Source: Adiantum capillus-veneris | Taxonomy: Eukaryota; Streptophyta; Polypodiopsida; Polypodiales; Pteridaceae | Assembly: GCA_014529385.2 (NCBI GenBank) | Contig: CM043964.1 | Coordinates: 5,225,997-5,289,996, forward strand | DNA: 64,000 bases | Direction of reading: 5' to 3' | Notes under the pieces: generated by a model | Seen by the model: only the letters and a program-made list of their open reading frames with translations | What the model was told of the DNA's origin: nothing | The model's database searches: none | Translations under genes and position numbers: made by a program | Shown: positions 1 to 12,533 of the stretch, piece by piece | Numbering within the stretch: the stretch's first letter is position 1 | Layout of the letters: the number at the start of each line of letters is the position of its first letter

Positions 1-107
<107 letters not shown>

Positions 108-490
108 AAAGCACCAACGATCCGGGCGTACACACGCTTCATCGGCACCGTGGCTGGCAACAGACGAGACGACAAAGAAAAAGGGGGAAGGGGGATGCGA
201 CACAACACCACAGACCAAAAGGGTTGTGCATTAATGGCTTCCAAGCTCCATTACAATCCTTCTCTGAGCTTCTCTCTCCTCTCCTTTCATGTACAATCCA
301 AAAGAAGAACCCCCAGTTAAAAATTTTTTTGCCCCCTTATTGGGCTCGTTTTTGAGTTTTTTGGCATTTTTCATGGTAGGCCGACATGTGGCACTCCCCT
401 TGGGAGACTCAGCTGGACTTGGACTTTGACTAGCTTGGTGCTTATCCCGAGGCTTCACACTTCACTCTATACACAAGCACCCTCTAGGGA

Positions 491-512
491 GCAACGACGG
501 CTCCGTCGTTGC
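491..512. other. GC-rich perfect hairpin in the B LTR
   Basis: Two 10-base arms, GCAACGACGG and CCGTCGTTGC, are separated by CT. The right LTR copy has the same structure twice (12451-12472 and 12499-12520) because of a 48-bp tandem duplication. In minus-strand LTR orientation it lies downstream of the TATA-like site, so it could be in transcribed R/U5 RNA. That placement is inference. Confidence 0.7.
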
Positions 513-2409
513 CCCCCTAAGGGCTCACACTGCCTTCAAAAAACGTTTTGGACCGAATTTGTCCGCGGGAAACAACCCCCCCATGGATGGGCGCCACGTC
601 ATCACCTTCCTGGTGCGGGCGGAGCCGCCCAAATCGCCGAAAACTGCCACCCGCCACCTGTGCAGCGCCAGTGGCGCCATCCGCCATAGCTCACGAGCTC
701 CCAAGGAGCCTTCGCTCCACATGCTTACAAGGGGGCGCACGCCTTGGCCTATATACCCTCCCACCGGACGGCCGCACTGCGCTTATGGGGCTATGCCCGC
801 CGGCACGTGGCGCCCTCTCCTTTGACTGCTACCCCTTGGGGGTTGAAGCTTTTACAACAAAAAAAGCCCAATAGGTTCCTTTTGTGATCCACATTAGCAG
901 CACCCCATTTTGCTCCCGCACCCGATGGTAAAACCGCAAAACCGCATCGGATGTCCAGTGAGTTGGCTTTGAGCCGTGCAAGCCTCGTCGTATTTTTGAC
1001 TTCTCTGAGCTAGCTATCCGAGGCCGCCAAAAACCGGGAAAAACATTTGCCAACCTTTCACTATCAAATGATCCCAATTTCGTCTAGCTGTATCTGACTA
1101 ACCGAACATCCGATTGATGTGCAATTGATTTGTGCTAACTCCATAGGGTGCCCACTTCCACCATGAATCTTGGCGAGGCCGAAAAACTGCCAAGTGGCAC
1201 ATCTTCCAATGTAGCCAAGTGGGCTCAGACCCGGCCCCTGGAAAACCTTCAAATGGCCATAACTTGCTATCCAGAGCTCCGATTCACAATTCGAGAAGAC
1301 ACGCATGCTCCACAACTCGAGCACTACACACATATGCACTGATGTCAGCCTGGGCCACCTGTCCCCATCTGCCCTGTCCGTCGGGGATCTGCTACACACT
1401 TTACCTCTAAACTGTAATATCTTGAGCACCGGGACTCTGTCTGACGAGCCGTCTGGACTGGCTTCTAGAGCACACTAAGGTCTACCTTTTAGGAAATAGT
1501 TTTGGAATTTTGGACATCCTGACCTGTCATCTCATCTGGAACATTCCCCAGCACTTTTGGCCTAAGAAAACGCATCAGGCATACTTTCCCGCTATCCTTT
1601 GACTGTCAAGGGTACCAGCACCTGCCCTAGCCTTTTGCACCGCACTCGATTGCACCCTTTTCCTGGCATAGACCACTACTTAGCTCCGACCAACTTTAGC
1701 TGCACTAATGAGGCAACCATCAAAATGTCAAAGGGAAAAAAGAAACATCCACCAAGATAGTAACGGCATTGAGGGCTCAAGCACACCATCCAAAACCACA
1801 ATAAATGGGTAAGGAAACCAAGGATTCGAAGACACCATGCGTGGTACTCTGTTGAATGGAGCGAGAATGGAGCACCAAAAGTCAATTGAAGATAATAACC
1901 TAGAATCTACCTTTGAAAGAAAAAGAATCCTCAGTAGTACACTCTTAGGGAACAGCTGAATGAACCCATGTCGGAACAGAGCAAACATTGTCATTGAAAG
2001 CCCTAGAGCTAAAGTTGAGAACTCCCCCAAAGATAGGAAGCCCCCTCCCGCTCAATCCTAGGAAAAGAGAATAAGTACCATATGATAGGAGTCTGAGACC
2101 AACTTGGAGTAAAACTGCTTCCTCTGAAAATGAATAGCAAAGCTTGACTCTCACAGAACTGGAGACTCAAAGAGAATCACACCATCGGTAAACTTGGATT
2201 GCTAAGAATAGGAAGACTTGAAAAGTCATCACATGATCATGTTTTCCAAAGAAGTCCTCAGGGCCCAACAAGACCTAGCTACTCAAGAAAATTCCCAGAG
2301 ATCAGACCAAATGTCCGTCGCTTCTCTCCATCTACCAAGATCAAATCGGTAGGTACAATCCAATGCAATATTCTATAGTTCATACAGATCTAGAAGAGAA
2401 CATATACGT

Positions 2410-3553
2410 TGTGAGCGGGATGAAACCACACACAGCGCCTCTATAACGACCCGACACACACTCTTGGGAAGATACACACACACACTATGGGGCACCACTC
2501 GGCTTACACAACACACCTGGCCGAGACAGGGAACACACCTCTGGAGTGAGAGGAGAGAGACTATCCACTTGCCCACTCCACACAGACACACACATACACA
2601 CACACACACCCAAAAAACTCAGCTCAAAGGAGGAGAATTTTTGATGTTTAGATACAAATGAGCTTGGGCCAACACCAATGGGCAAACAACTCACACAATA
2701 TGGGTAAAAGATACCAGATACAATCACAAACTAGAGCAGAAACTTCGCTCATAGGAGAAACTTACACAGAAAAATAGCAGGAAAAGAGTGAGGAATTTGG
2801 AAAAATGGACAGCGGCATTGCGTCCGGAACGGCCCAAAACCCCAGTCTACAATGTCAAAGTGCTCAAATCCGACCTCGGATGAGCAGTTTACGGCCAAAA
2901 CAGGCTCCAAAATGAGCAAAAACACACCTGCGGCTATTCCTCCTCTCTTCTCCACGTTTTTTCTGGTCTTCTCTCAGTTTTTTCAGTTCCCACACTTAGC
3001 TTTTTTAGTTGGGCACCCTTGGCCTTTTAGATGACCTCAAACGGACCCCGAACAGGCCAAAAACTGACCTTGCAGTGCATAGTTGTCACCTTTTTGCATC
3101 ATTCGCACACCTGGCACTCAGCTTTTTTCCAATAATGCATCTCGCCACCACGTGAAGTGGCCCCAAAAAGTGGTCCTAATGATGACCTTTCTGCATAACT
3201 CTCACCAGAAAACACCCACGTTGTGTCCGTACTTCTTCACGTGCAAGTACTGACCCCATTCGACGTCCTGACGCCACTAGATGCCATCTGACGCACCTGC
3301 TGACCTCATGTCGTCGGCTCGCGGATAGCTTCCTCGAGAAGTTTTAGGCGCTATAAACTCCTCATTATTGTAGAAAAAACATACTGGTACTGGTGATAGT
3401 GAAAAACGCTGCACTATGTACATGCTGTCCTACCTGTACACATGTGGGCCCCACGTAACCACCTGGCTCTGGAAAATGGGCAAACCTTTATTTCATGCAC
3501 CATGCATGGATATGTACATATATACAATTCCTTGCTCCAAAAAACTCCTGACA
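2410..3553 (-). repeat. Element C 3' LTR
   Basis: It is 1144 bp long and paired with 6150-7295. On the minus strand, just upstream of its start (plus-strand bases 3554 onward), the sequence GGGGGTGGGCAAATTA serves as the likely polypurine tract. Confidence 0.9.
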
Positions 3554-3702
3554 TAATTTGCCCACCCCCTAGCCTGCTAGAGCATTCATGCTCAGCAGCA
3601 GCACTAGTAGATGCTCATTCCACCTGGATCAAAAGGCCAAAGGCATATCGCCTGATTCACAAGAAGCATCATAACACCACACCTACATTTGTCAACAATC
3701 AA

Positions 3703-5094
3703 CTAAAATGCACCATAGGCATATCCAACTAACACATCCGCCCTGTCTGGAGTTCCAAAAGCATAAATATTGCATGCCACATTCAACCCAACCGATAGAG
3801 ACAACTCAAGTGACCCATCACCTGGCATCTTGGCTTCACCAGCCATAGCAACAACGTGCAAATCATGCACCCAAGTAGCTAAAAGCATTGTGTGAAGGTA
3901 GAGTTGTTGATATCCAAAGCACAAAAGTATCCCCGCAGCACACATATCCCTAGCATAGGCATCCACATAGCTGAGATCGGACTCATATATGCCAAACCCC
4001 TTCTCCTCATCATAAGCATACTCATCATCACACATAACTTCATCCACATCATAATCATGGCTATCACCACTATCCATAGCTTCTAGCATGGGTTCATCAG
4101 TCTCCAAGAATACAGATCCCTGCTCTAAACCACAATCATGCTCACAAATCGGTTCAATCACTGCACATACATCAAAATATGGCTTCAAAACAGGCTCCAC
4201 ATCCAACAAATCCACAAAATGGCTCTCAAACTTGCCCTCTTCCCTAATTTCCAAGGAACTAGTCCCCAAAGATACGTGCTCATCATCAATAACCTCGACC
4301 TCACACTCACACCCAGAATCACAAGGTACACAAGTAGCCAATGCATCCTCTTCAAGACTTTTCAATCCTGTATCCAAAGCATTACTCACCTCTTTAGGCT
4401 CTTCTAGAAACCTGTCAACCTGCAAGACCTCTTTACGCTTCACAATAGACCTTGGGAAGAAATGAGAAACATCATAGGATAGGCTACTTTTCACCTGCTT
4501 AGGCTTAACTTCATCTTCCATGTCAAATCCATCTTGCACATGCATACCTGTACTAATACCATGTTCCTCAAGACGCTTAAACTTCCATTCCTTATGCTTT
4601 GCAATGCATACCGCATCTTCAAAAGACTCGGGCCTCTTCAACTCAACCTCGAACCGCAACCAAGGTGACAAACCATCAACAAAAAAACTTTTCTTCAATG
4701 AACAAGGGGGGGTCTCATCCTTAAGAGCAACACACCAACGAGTCCATAAATCTGTTAAACCTTGTACATAGGCATCAACACCTTGACAAGAACCTTGCTT
4801 AATAGCATTGAGCTCATTCCATACTGCATTTGCATCTTCAAAAACCTGGAAACGCTCTAAAAAAGCTTCTATAAACTTGTCAAGACTCAAACCATAAGAA
4901 GAAGCCACTGCTTCTTTAGCTTCCAAATCCATGAACCAAACACGGGCCTCATCTTTCAAAAGCAATCCAAATAGCCTCAAAATCTTCTCCTCATCACACA
5001 TATTGTTGCTTATGCATGCCACCTCGACTTGCTCCAGAAAGTCTTCCGCATCTTCACCACTTCTTCCATGAAATTCTGGATAAGAGAAAGCCAT
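3703..5094 (-). CDS. Gag-like protein of element C (463 aa, C-terminally truncated)
   Basis: The ATG at 5094 begins MAFSYPEFHGRSGEDAEDFL. The first 150 residues look like a retrotransposon Gag capsid region (DEARVWF, then a FIEAFLERFQ segment) and align with the Gag N-terminus of element A (FP-F-G--GED, EVAC, SN, EAR-W spacing). There is no CCHC zinc knuckle. The middle is strongly acidic, and the last part is hydrophobic. Compared with the copy in element D, a Trp codon has become TAG at 3703-3705, which removes about 38 C-terminal residues. No pol frame follows. The protein would pack RNA into particles but needs enzymes supplied in trans. Function is inferred from family resemblance only. 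Confidence 0.8.
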   Translation of the reverse strand: MAFSYPEFHGRSGEDAEDFLEQVEVACISNNMCDEEKILRLFGLLLKDEARVWFMDLEAKEAVASSYGLSLDKFIEAFLERFQVFEDANAVWNELNAIKQGSCQGVDAYVQGLTDLWTRWCVALKDETPPCSLKKSFFVDGLSPWLRFEVELKRPESFEDAVCIAKHKEWKFKRLEEHGISTGMHVQDGFDMEDEVKPKQVKSSLSYDVSHFFPRSIVKRKEVLQVDRFLEEPKEVSNALDTGLKSLEEDALATCVPCDSGCECEVEVIDDEHVSLGTSSLEIREEGKFESHFVDLLDVEPVLKPYFDVCAVIEPICEHDCGLEQGSVFLETDEPMLEAMDSGDSHDYDVDEVMCDDEYAYDEEKGFGIYESDLSYVDAYARDMCAAGILLCFGYQQLYLHTMLLATWVHDLHVVAMAGEAKMPGDGSLELSLSVGLNVACNIYAFGTPDRADVLVGYAYGAF

Positions 5095-6123
5095 GGCTAC
5101 CCAAATTATGATGCTTTGAGAACCCCTTCAAACACACGTGCAAGAACCCACAACTTTTGACTGACTCAATCCCCAGAAACTTCAATGGAGCTCAACTTTA
5201 GATAAGGACAAACACATGCACATCAAATGAGTTTTCATAGTTGATCATCGGAATTACAACAGGCAAAGGACATTCCAGGATCTCTCGTAATCTTCTTGGC
5301 CCGAACATAAAGACTATGCGTTGCTGGAAAAAAATCTTCCTGGACACATGAACATTTATCTGGATTCTCTGAGTTAAATGAAATGGAGTGAATTGAGGTC
5401 CATTTTGATCATCCATTAAAGTCAACCATGCAGCTCCCGAGAAAGCACACCTGTCTTATCCTCTGATTTTGCCAAAATTTCAGCAGCATAACAGCATAAA
5501 TGGCTCAAAAGACCAAAAAACCAGCCATCATAACTTGGAAAAATTTTGACAGAGCTTCCCCAGAAGTAGAGCAATGAGAACCCAAAATATAGACTGTATC
5601 TGTATGCATAAACTGTCAACAATAGAACCCGAGCATCAAGTAGGACTCACTAGTACATAGCCTATGGCGAGGTCACAAAAAGGGTGCTCCAGCTACCTGT
5701 ATCACCGAAAGGATCTCCACATTTGAGAATCCCCTAGCTCAATAAAAACCTCACGCTATCGACCCTCACACGAAGGCTAATGCAAATCGCATATAGTCAA
5801 GTCTCAAAAATGACTATCTTCCAGACCAAGTCTCAAAAATGGCTGGGACTGCCAAATACAACCAAGTATGGCTCCACAAATGCGTACAATGGCAATTTCC
5901 ACAAGTAACATACAATCCAGCAGACAATGCGCTCAAATAGGCGCCAAGTGATGCATACCCACAACAACTGCAAGTGACATCACTGCTAGTATATCACTGT
6001 ACTCCAGCTACCTGTACCTGTGTGAATCACCTGTACCTGTAACCTGTAACCTGTAATCTGCACCCTGCAACCTGTAATCCCAAATCTCGAAGCTTGAAGC
6101 TCGAAGCAGAAGGTACTCGAGAA
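5095..6123 (-). other. Leader of element C with CCTGTA-type short repeats
   Basis: This untranslated stretch lies between the primer site and gag. At 6009-6080 it has a run of CCTGTA and CCTGTAA words (plus strand). Element D carries the same run with a different copy number (58671-58751). No other coding signal was seen. Confidence 0.6.
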
Positions 6124-6143
6124 GATCCTCCGTGGGGGCACCA
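6124..6143 (-). promoter_or_regulatory. Primer-binding site of element C
   Basis: The minus strand reads TGGTGCCCCCACGGAGGATC, six bases from the LTR end. A, B and F have close variants. The tRNA partner was not identified. Confidence 0.8.
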
Positions 6144-6149
6144 AAAGAA

Positions 6150-7295
6150 TGTGAGCGGGATGAAACCACACACAGCGCCTCTATAACGACCCGACACACA
6201 CTCTTGGGAAGATACACACACACACTATGGGGCACCACTCGGCTTACACAACACACCTGGCCGAGACAGGGAACACACCTCTGGAGTGAGAGGAGAGAGA
6301 CTATCCACTTGCCCACTCCACACAGACACACACATACACACACACACACACCCAAAAAACTCAGCTCAAAGGAGGAGAATTTTTGATGTTTAGATACAAA
6401 TGAGCTTGGGCCAACACCAATGGGCAAACAGCTCACACAATATGGGTAAAAGATACCAGATACAATCACAAACTAGAGCAGAAACTTCGCTCATAGGAGA
6501 AACTTACACAGAAAAACAGCAGGAAAAGAGTGAGGAATTTAGCAAAATGGATAGCGCCATTGCGTCCGGAACGGCCCAAAACCCCAGTCTACAATGTCAA
6601 AGTGCTCAAATCCGACCTCGGATGAGCAGTTTACGGCCAAAACAGGCTCCAAAATGAGCAAAAACACACCTGCGGCTGTTCCTCCTCTCTTCTCCACGTT
6701 TTTTCTGGTCTTCTCTCAGTTTTTTCAGTTCCCACACTTAGCTTTTTTAGTTGGGCACCCTTGGCCTTTTAGATGACCTCAAACGGACCCCGAACAGGCC
6801 AAAAACTGACCTCGCAGTGCATAGTTGTCACCTTTTTGCATCATTCGCACACCTGGCACTCAGCTTTTTTCCAATAATGCATCTCGCCACCACGTGAAGT
6901 GGCCCCAAAAAGTGGTCCTAATGATGACCTTTCTGCATAACTCTCACCAGAAAACACCCACGTTGTGTCCGTACTTCTTCACGTGCAAGTACTGACCCCA
7001 TTCGACGTCCTGACGCCACTAGATGCCATCTGACGCACCTGCTGACCTCATGTCGTCGGCCCGCGGATAGCTTCCTCGAGAAGTTTTAGGCGCTATAAAC
7101 TCCTCATTATTGTAGAAAAAACATACTGGTACTGGTGATAGTGAAAAACGCTGCACTATGTACATGCTGTCCTACCTGTACACATGTGGGCCCCACGTAA
7201 CCACCTGGCTCTGGAAAATGGGCAAACCTTTATTTCATGCACCATGCATGGATATGTACATATATGCAATTCCTTGCTCCAAAAAACTCCTGACA
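6150..7295 (-). repeat. Element C 5' LTR
   Basis: It is 1146 bp long and starts (plus strand) TGTGAGCGGGATG and ends CTCCTGACA. It differs from the 3' LTR by a CA-repeat length change and a small number of substitutions. Confidence 0.9.
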
Positions 7296-10200
7296 ACGTC
7301 TACGAACTGAGCTACCACATTTGCATTTACCTCTTTGACAGCCTTGGCCTCGACCCACCTGGTAAGGTAGTCAATCGCCACTATAATGTATTTTTTACCG
7401 CTTGCCGACTTCGGGAGTGGACCAATGGCATCCAAACCCCACTTTTCAAAAGCATCTTGGGCAATGATAGCTCCCTGTGATTCGGCTATCAGCCTCCTCT
7501 CACCCATAGTTTGACATTCATGGCAGGTTTTGCACCAATAGTGCACATCCTTCACAATGGAAGGCCACCAAAAGCCTGCTCTCATGATTCGAAACAAAAC
7601 CTGGTCTTTACCTTGATGCCCACTTTCCTCATGGCATTGCTCTAGTACCATTCCTATCTCCTCTTTGTACAGTACCCTTCTAAGCACTCCGTCACGCTCG
7701 TAATTCATGAGATCTTCACTTACCAGTGTGAACTTGCGGGCCTTTTGCACCACTCTTCTCTTTTGCAGCTTGGACAAACCCTCTGAACATTGCCCTGTAC
7801 TCAAAAAGCCTTCAATCTCCTTTAGAGTCTCTCTACCTGCATAGGTGGCTGGGGCCACATATAGACCTACAACATGTACCTGTACTTTGTTGCTAGCTAG
7901 TTGATCCGCCTCTTGATTCTGCTCTCTCCTCACATGCTTGAATTGGACTTCTTCAAAAGATTTCAACATCTTCTTGATGGAAAAGAACCAATGCTTCAAA
8001 GAATCGCGTTTTACCTGCCATTGGCCTAACAGTTGCTTGATGACTAGCAATGCATCTCCTTTCACCACCAACCTTGAAATGCCGAACTCTATGCACTGCT
8101 TTAAACCCAAATGCTGAGCGAGATACTATGCCTCATTATTGGTGTGGACATCCTCTAAATCATACGCCTTTGAAAATATTGTTTTGCCATGTGGGTCGTG
8201 TATCACCACACCTCCTCTTGCTTTCTGCACTACCCTTCGATATGCTCCATCGAACCACATAGTGAAATCATCTTCCAAGTCGGGTTCCTCCTTATCTTCA
8301 TCTCGTACCACTCTTGGATAGGTCGGCAAATCGATAGCCTTGCTGACAAGAATGTCTGCGAGGTGAGACCGACTCGTGTGATCCACCTTAAACTCGAACT
8401 CGAACTCCTGTAGCTCCAACACCCACTTCATAATCCTCCTTCCTGGCTTCAAATGTAGCACTACCTTTGGCAATAGATTGTTAGCCGTCAACACCACAAA
8501 CTTACGCACAATCAAATGGAATTTGAACTTCCTGCAAGCGAAGACTAGAGCCATCACCCACTGCTCCGCCTTGGTGGAGGTAGCCTCTCTTGGGCTAATA
8601 ACCCTGCTCTCGAAGTATATCGGCTTGTAGCTTCTTCCTACCTTTTGCAATAGAACTGCTCCAATAGCAACCGTGCCCACCGTCATAGATACATAAAAGT
8701 CGTCCTCTCGATTGGGAGGACACACCGCTGGCAACTGGCACAAAATCTCCTTGACTCTATCAGAAGCCTCCTGAGCTTCCCCATCCCATTCGTAGCCATG
8801 CACTTGCTGAGCCCTCTTTTGAAGAGGATGCACATATTGCAACAACATCCAAAAGAAACGTGACAAATACTTCAACTTATGAAAAAATGAAGCCAAACCT
8901 TGAGCATCTGATGGCGGCTCCATCAACACCAATGCCTTCACCTTCTCAGGATCTGCCTCTATACCGTTTTGCGACACTACGTGACCTAACAGTTGCGCTC
9001 GAGGCTGTGATAGCTTGCACTTTTTGGGATTCAAGTGGCCTCCTTCTTCATCAAGCCTTTGAAAGCATAGTTGGGGCTTCGATAGGTGCTCCAACCTTGA
9101 ACTATAGCAACCGATATCATCCATGAAGACCCTAATAAAACGGCCCAAGTATGGACCAAATACCCTGTTCATCCAACCTTGGAAGGTAGCGTATGTATTC
9201 ACCAATCCGAACGGCATCCTGCGGTAAGCAAAACAGCCCCATGGAGATATGAATGCAGTCTTTAGCTGGTCTTCAAGTGCAATCCCTATCTGAAAGTACC
9301 CCGAAAAGCCATCCATAATCAAGTACCTCTCATGCCCAGCCACCTTGTTCAGGATTTCGTCTTGAAACGGCAAGGGGTAGTGATTCCTCTTGCTCGCGGC
9401 ATTCAATGGCTTGTAGTCGACACACACTCTCCATTTCCCATTCTTCTTAGGGGTTATGACCACTGGCGAGACCCACTCTGACTCCTTCACAGGATATATG
9501 ATGCCTGCATCCAATAATTTATTGATCTCCTGCCAAAGGGCTTCTTTTTGAATTTCTCCTAGCCTTCTTAGCTTCTGTACTTTAGGCTTATGTCCCTCCT
9601 TAAGAAAAATCTTGTGCTCTACTCCCTTTGCACCTCGCAAATGCTTGTACTCTGTTGCAAACAGATTTGGATAGGACTCACACAGTTGAACATAGCCCTC
9701 AGTTTCCCCTTTGGTAAGGTCTTCACTTATCATACTCGAAACCTCCTCTATGATTAAACCATGAGCTTGAGACTACATACCTTCTTCTTTAGGTGGAGAG
9801 TCATCTATGGTGAATCCGAACAAATCCGCATCTATCTTCAGCATGTCATCCTCGCTCTCCTCTTCCTCTGTGCTAGTATAGCCTTCATCATAGCCCGTCT
9901 CAGTCTCGTACTCATAGCTCGTCGTGTCGCCCTCATCTTTAACTGCCATAGGACGAGAACTGCTCTCTTTGGTCTTCAAATCAAGCACAATTTGTTTGCC
10001 TCTCTCTCTGTCAGGCAAAGTGAACACTTTGCTCTCCCAATCCTGCTTTGCACCTATTGCCAACAGCTATGGCCTACCCAAAATGATAGGGTAAGCATTA
10101 TCCCCTGCTTTCATCACAAAGAAGTCAATCAAGCACTCTATGCCCATCACCTTGACCTTCACATCCTGCGCCACACCCAAACACCTGGCTTTAGTATGGT

Positions 10201-11662
10201 TAGCCATCCTCATGCGCACATTTGACCTGACTACTGCCTTGACTCTCGTCTCTTTCATGGCTGCTTCCGTCATGACACAAACCTGTGCTCCACTATCTAT
10301 GTAGGCTTGTACCTGCATCTTCTTCTCTATAATCGCATCCACCAATGGAAGAACATCAATGGGGCTACCTACTCTCAAAGCCATGTTTTGCACTGCTTGA
10401 AAATTTCCCTTAGCTCTTGGCAGCCTGGTGCTAACACTCGTGGACCACTGCCTTCTTAACTTTGGCTTCAAAGCTAACAACTGACCAAATGTAATATTTG
10501 CCTTTTGATTTTGAACATCACTCACCAGATTGTACTCGGGGTAGCCTCGTCCTAGCTGGAAATCCGCTTGCTTGATCTTGCGATGCCTCCTTCTTTTGCT
10601 AGGCTCAGGCTGCTCTCTGTCTTCGTACACCTTCTCTTTTCCCTTGCGAGCTCTAGTTTCCCGTTCTTCCTCTATCTCCCTCTCAACTCTTGCCCTCTTA
10701 TTGGCCAAAACTTCGACATCCTGCTTGTCTACCCCTATGATGTTCACACTTGGAACCTCACCTCCGTTTTGCGGAGCTGGCTGCACATGATTCTCCACCG
10801 CTTGCTCTCTTGGACCATTGTATTGCCCTTGACCTCGACCTCTACCAAAAAGCGGGTACATACCTCCTCTTTCTCTCTGCGGTTGAGGACAATCAGGTGC
10901 ATAATGCCCTTCTTCTCCACAATTGTAACACCTACCAGGCAGTGGCCGTGCCCTACCCCTTGCTCCTCTTGGATGTCCTCTATCCATGACACTGAGCCGC
11001 AACTCTTGCATCTGCTCGGATAAATCTTGCACTGTGCGCACCCAATTTTGTGGCACAACAGCTACACCTCGAATTCCCTGATTTTCTTCATGTCCAGCCT
11101 TTCTCGGGCTCTGTGGTTGAACATGGCCCATCGTCTCATAGCCTGACACGCCCTGCTCTATCTTATTATTTATCTTTCGGCTCTTCGACCGTGCAATGGC
11201 TACTACACCATTATAATTCTCTGGGCTCTCGAAATCAACTTTTTCTCTCACCTTGGGATGTAGACACGCCATGAATTTGTCTAGCTTGAAGTAATCTCCA
11301 TTGGCCAATTGCATGGCTTCCGCTAACTCTGCCCAACACTCCTCAAAATGACCCAAAAGCAAATTGAACTCTTCACTTACAAGTTGCTTAAGCGCCTTCA
11401 ACTTTGCATCCATTTCGATTGGGGAAGTCTCCTTGTGAAAGTCGTGAAGAAACCTCGCCCGTAGAGCCGGCCATGCTTGCCTCGGCTCACCTTCCAATGC
11501 GTCGTACCATGCTTTAGCTCTACCACGCATCACCAAAGAAAAAGTTTGCATCTTGCCGTCCTCGTTCGGCATACACAACGATAGCATGTATAGCTCGAAA
11601 TCTGACATCCACTCATCAGGGCCCTCTTCTCCTGTGAAAATTGGTCCATAGCTTCTACCTTC
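7296..11662 (-). pseudogene. Element B gag-pol, broken by stops and truncated in integrase
   Basis: One minus-strand frame runs from a plausible ATG at 11662 (MEGRSYGPIF). In order it shows: a Gag capsid region; a CCHC knuckle (CYNCGEEGHYAPDC); protease with IDSGAQVCVM; RT with SEWVSPVV, the PWGCFAYRRMPFGL stretch and the FMDD catalytic motif; the connection and first RNase H; a second RNase H-like segment (WFDGAYRR, HTNNEA); the integrase HHCC zinc motif; and the first part of the integrase core (WGLDAIGPLP). In-frame TAG codons sit at 10067-10069 (Trp in A's homologous LGRPW motif), 9773-9775 and 8126-8128 (inside the second RNase H). Integrase ends after about VAQFVD, before the second catalytic Asp, where it meets the LTR and element C. 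It is non-functional. Confidence 0.85.
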
Positions 11663-11719
11663 CATGACTTCCAACGCGAAAACCGCTTCTTTTCGATCAA
11701 CTAGGAGCAATCAGTGTGC

Positions 11720-11737
11720 TCCTCCGTGGGGGCACCA
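11720..11737 (-). promoter_or_regulatory. Primer-binding site of element B
   Basis: The minus strand reads TGGTGCCCCCACGGAGGA. A 5-base spacer (TCTTC) separates it from an LTR end reading CTCTCCA. The same spacer and LTR end recur in element F at 63941-63951. Confidence 0.8.
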
Positions 11738-11963
11738 GAAGATGGAGAGGGGGAATGGGGACGACACCCGGCACGACCAGAAATGCCTCTCTATAGCTCA
11801 GGGTCAACACAGCACCCCAATCCACTCGAAAACACCTTCGAAATGACAATCTACACCTAATCCGCTTCACCTTCTCAGTTCCCAAGCGCACACACGCTAT
11901 CCATGACCGCAAAAGGAGCCGACACCACACTGCACCTGCTCTGCCTCCCTCCACACACACACT

Positions 11964-12073
<110 letters not shown>

Positions 12074-12437
12074 AAAGCACCAACAATCCGGGCGTACACA
12101 TGCTTCACCGGCACCGCGGCTGGCAACAGATGAGACGACAAAGAAAAAGGGGGAAGGGGGATGCGACATAGCACCACAGACCAAAAGGGTTGTGCATTAA
12201 TGGCTTCCAAGCTCCATTACAATCCTTCTCTGAGCTTGTCTCTCCTCTCCTTTCATGTACAGTCCAAAAGAAGAACCCCCAGATACAAAAAATTTTGCCC
12301 CCTTATTGGGCTCATTTTTGAGTTTTTTGGCATTTTTCATGGTAGGCCGACATGTGGCACTCCCCTTGGGAGACTCAGCTGGACTTTGACTAGCTTGGTG
12401 CTTATCCCAAGGCTTCACACTTCACTCTATACACAAG

Positions 12438-12533
12438 CACCCTCTAGGGAGCAACGACGGCGTCGTCGTTGCCCCCGTAAGGGCTCACCCTCTAGGGAGC
12501 AACGATGGCGTCGTCGTTGCCCCCCTAAGGGCT
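12438..12533. repeat. 48-bp tandem duplication in the B 5' LTR
   Basis: The units 12438-12485 and 12486-12533 each contain a GCAACGA...TCGTTGC hairpin. The left LTR has a single unit, so the duplication arose after B inserted. Confidence 0.85.

Larger units (their letters stand above)
2410..7295 (-). mobile_element. Element C: gag-only, non-autonomous LTR retrotransposon
   Basis: This is a complete element of 4886 bp with LTRs at 2410-3553 and 6150-7295. On the minus strand the LTR starts TGTCAGGAG and ends GCTCACA. A 4-bp target duplication, ACGT, flanks it (2406-2409 and 7296-7299). The only long reading frame is a Gag-like protein. No protease, RT, RNase H or integrase is present in the 2.6 kb interior. 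The LTRs differ at only a few sites plus a 2-bp CA indel, so the insertion is fairly young. It is the same family as element D at 55077-59961 and fits the described class of terminal-repeat retrotransposons with a GAG domain. Confidence 0.9.

Noticed and set aside
6008-6469. A Cys/Val-rich minus-strand frame (and the similar ones at 2373-2609, 54995-55276 and 58647-59021)
   Set aside because: It starts inside the LTR of C/D and reads CA repeats and the CCTGTA repeat; no Gag or host similarity.
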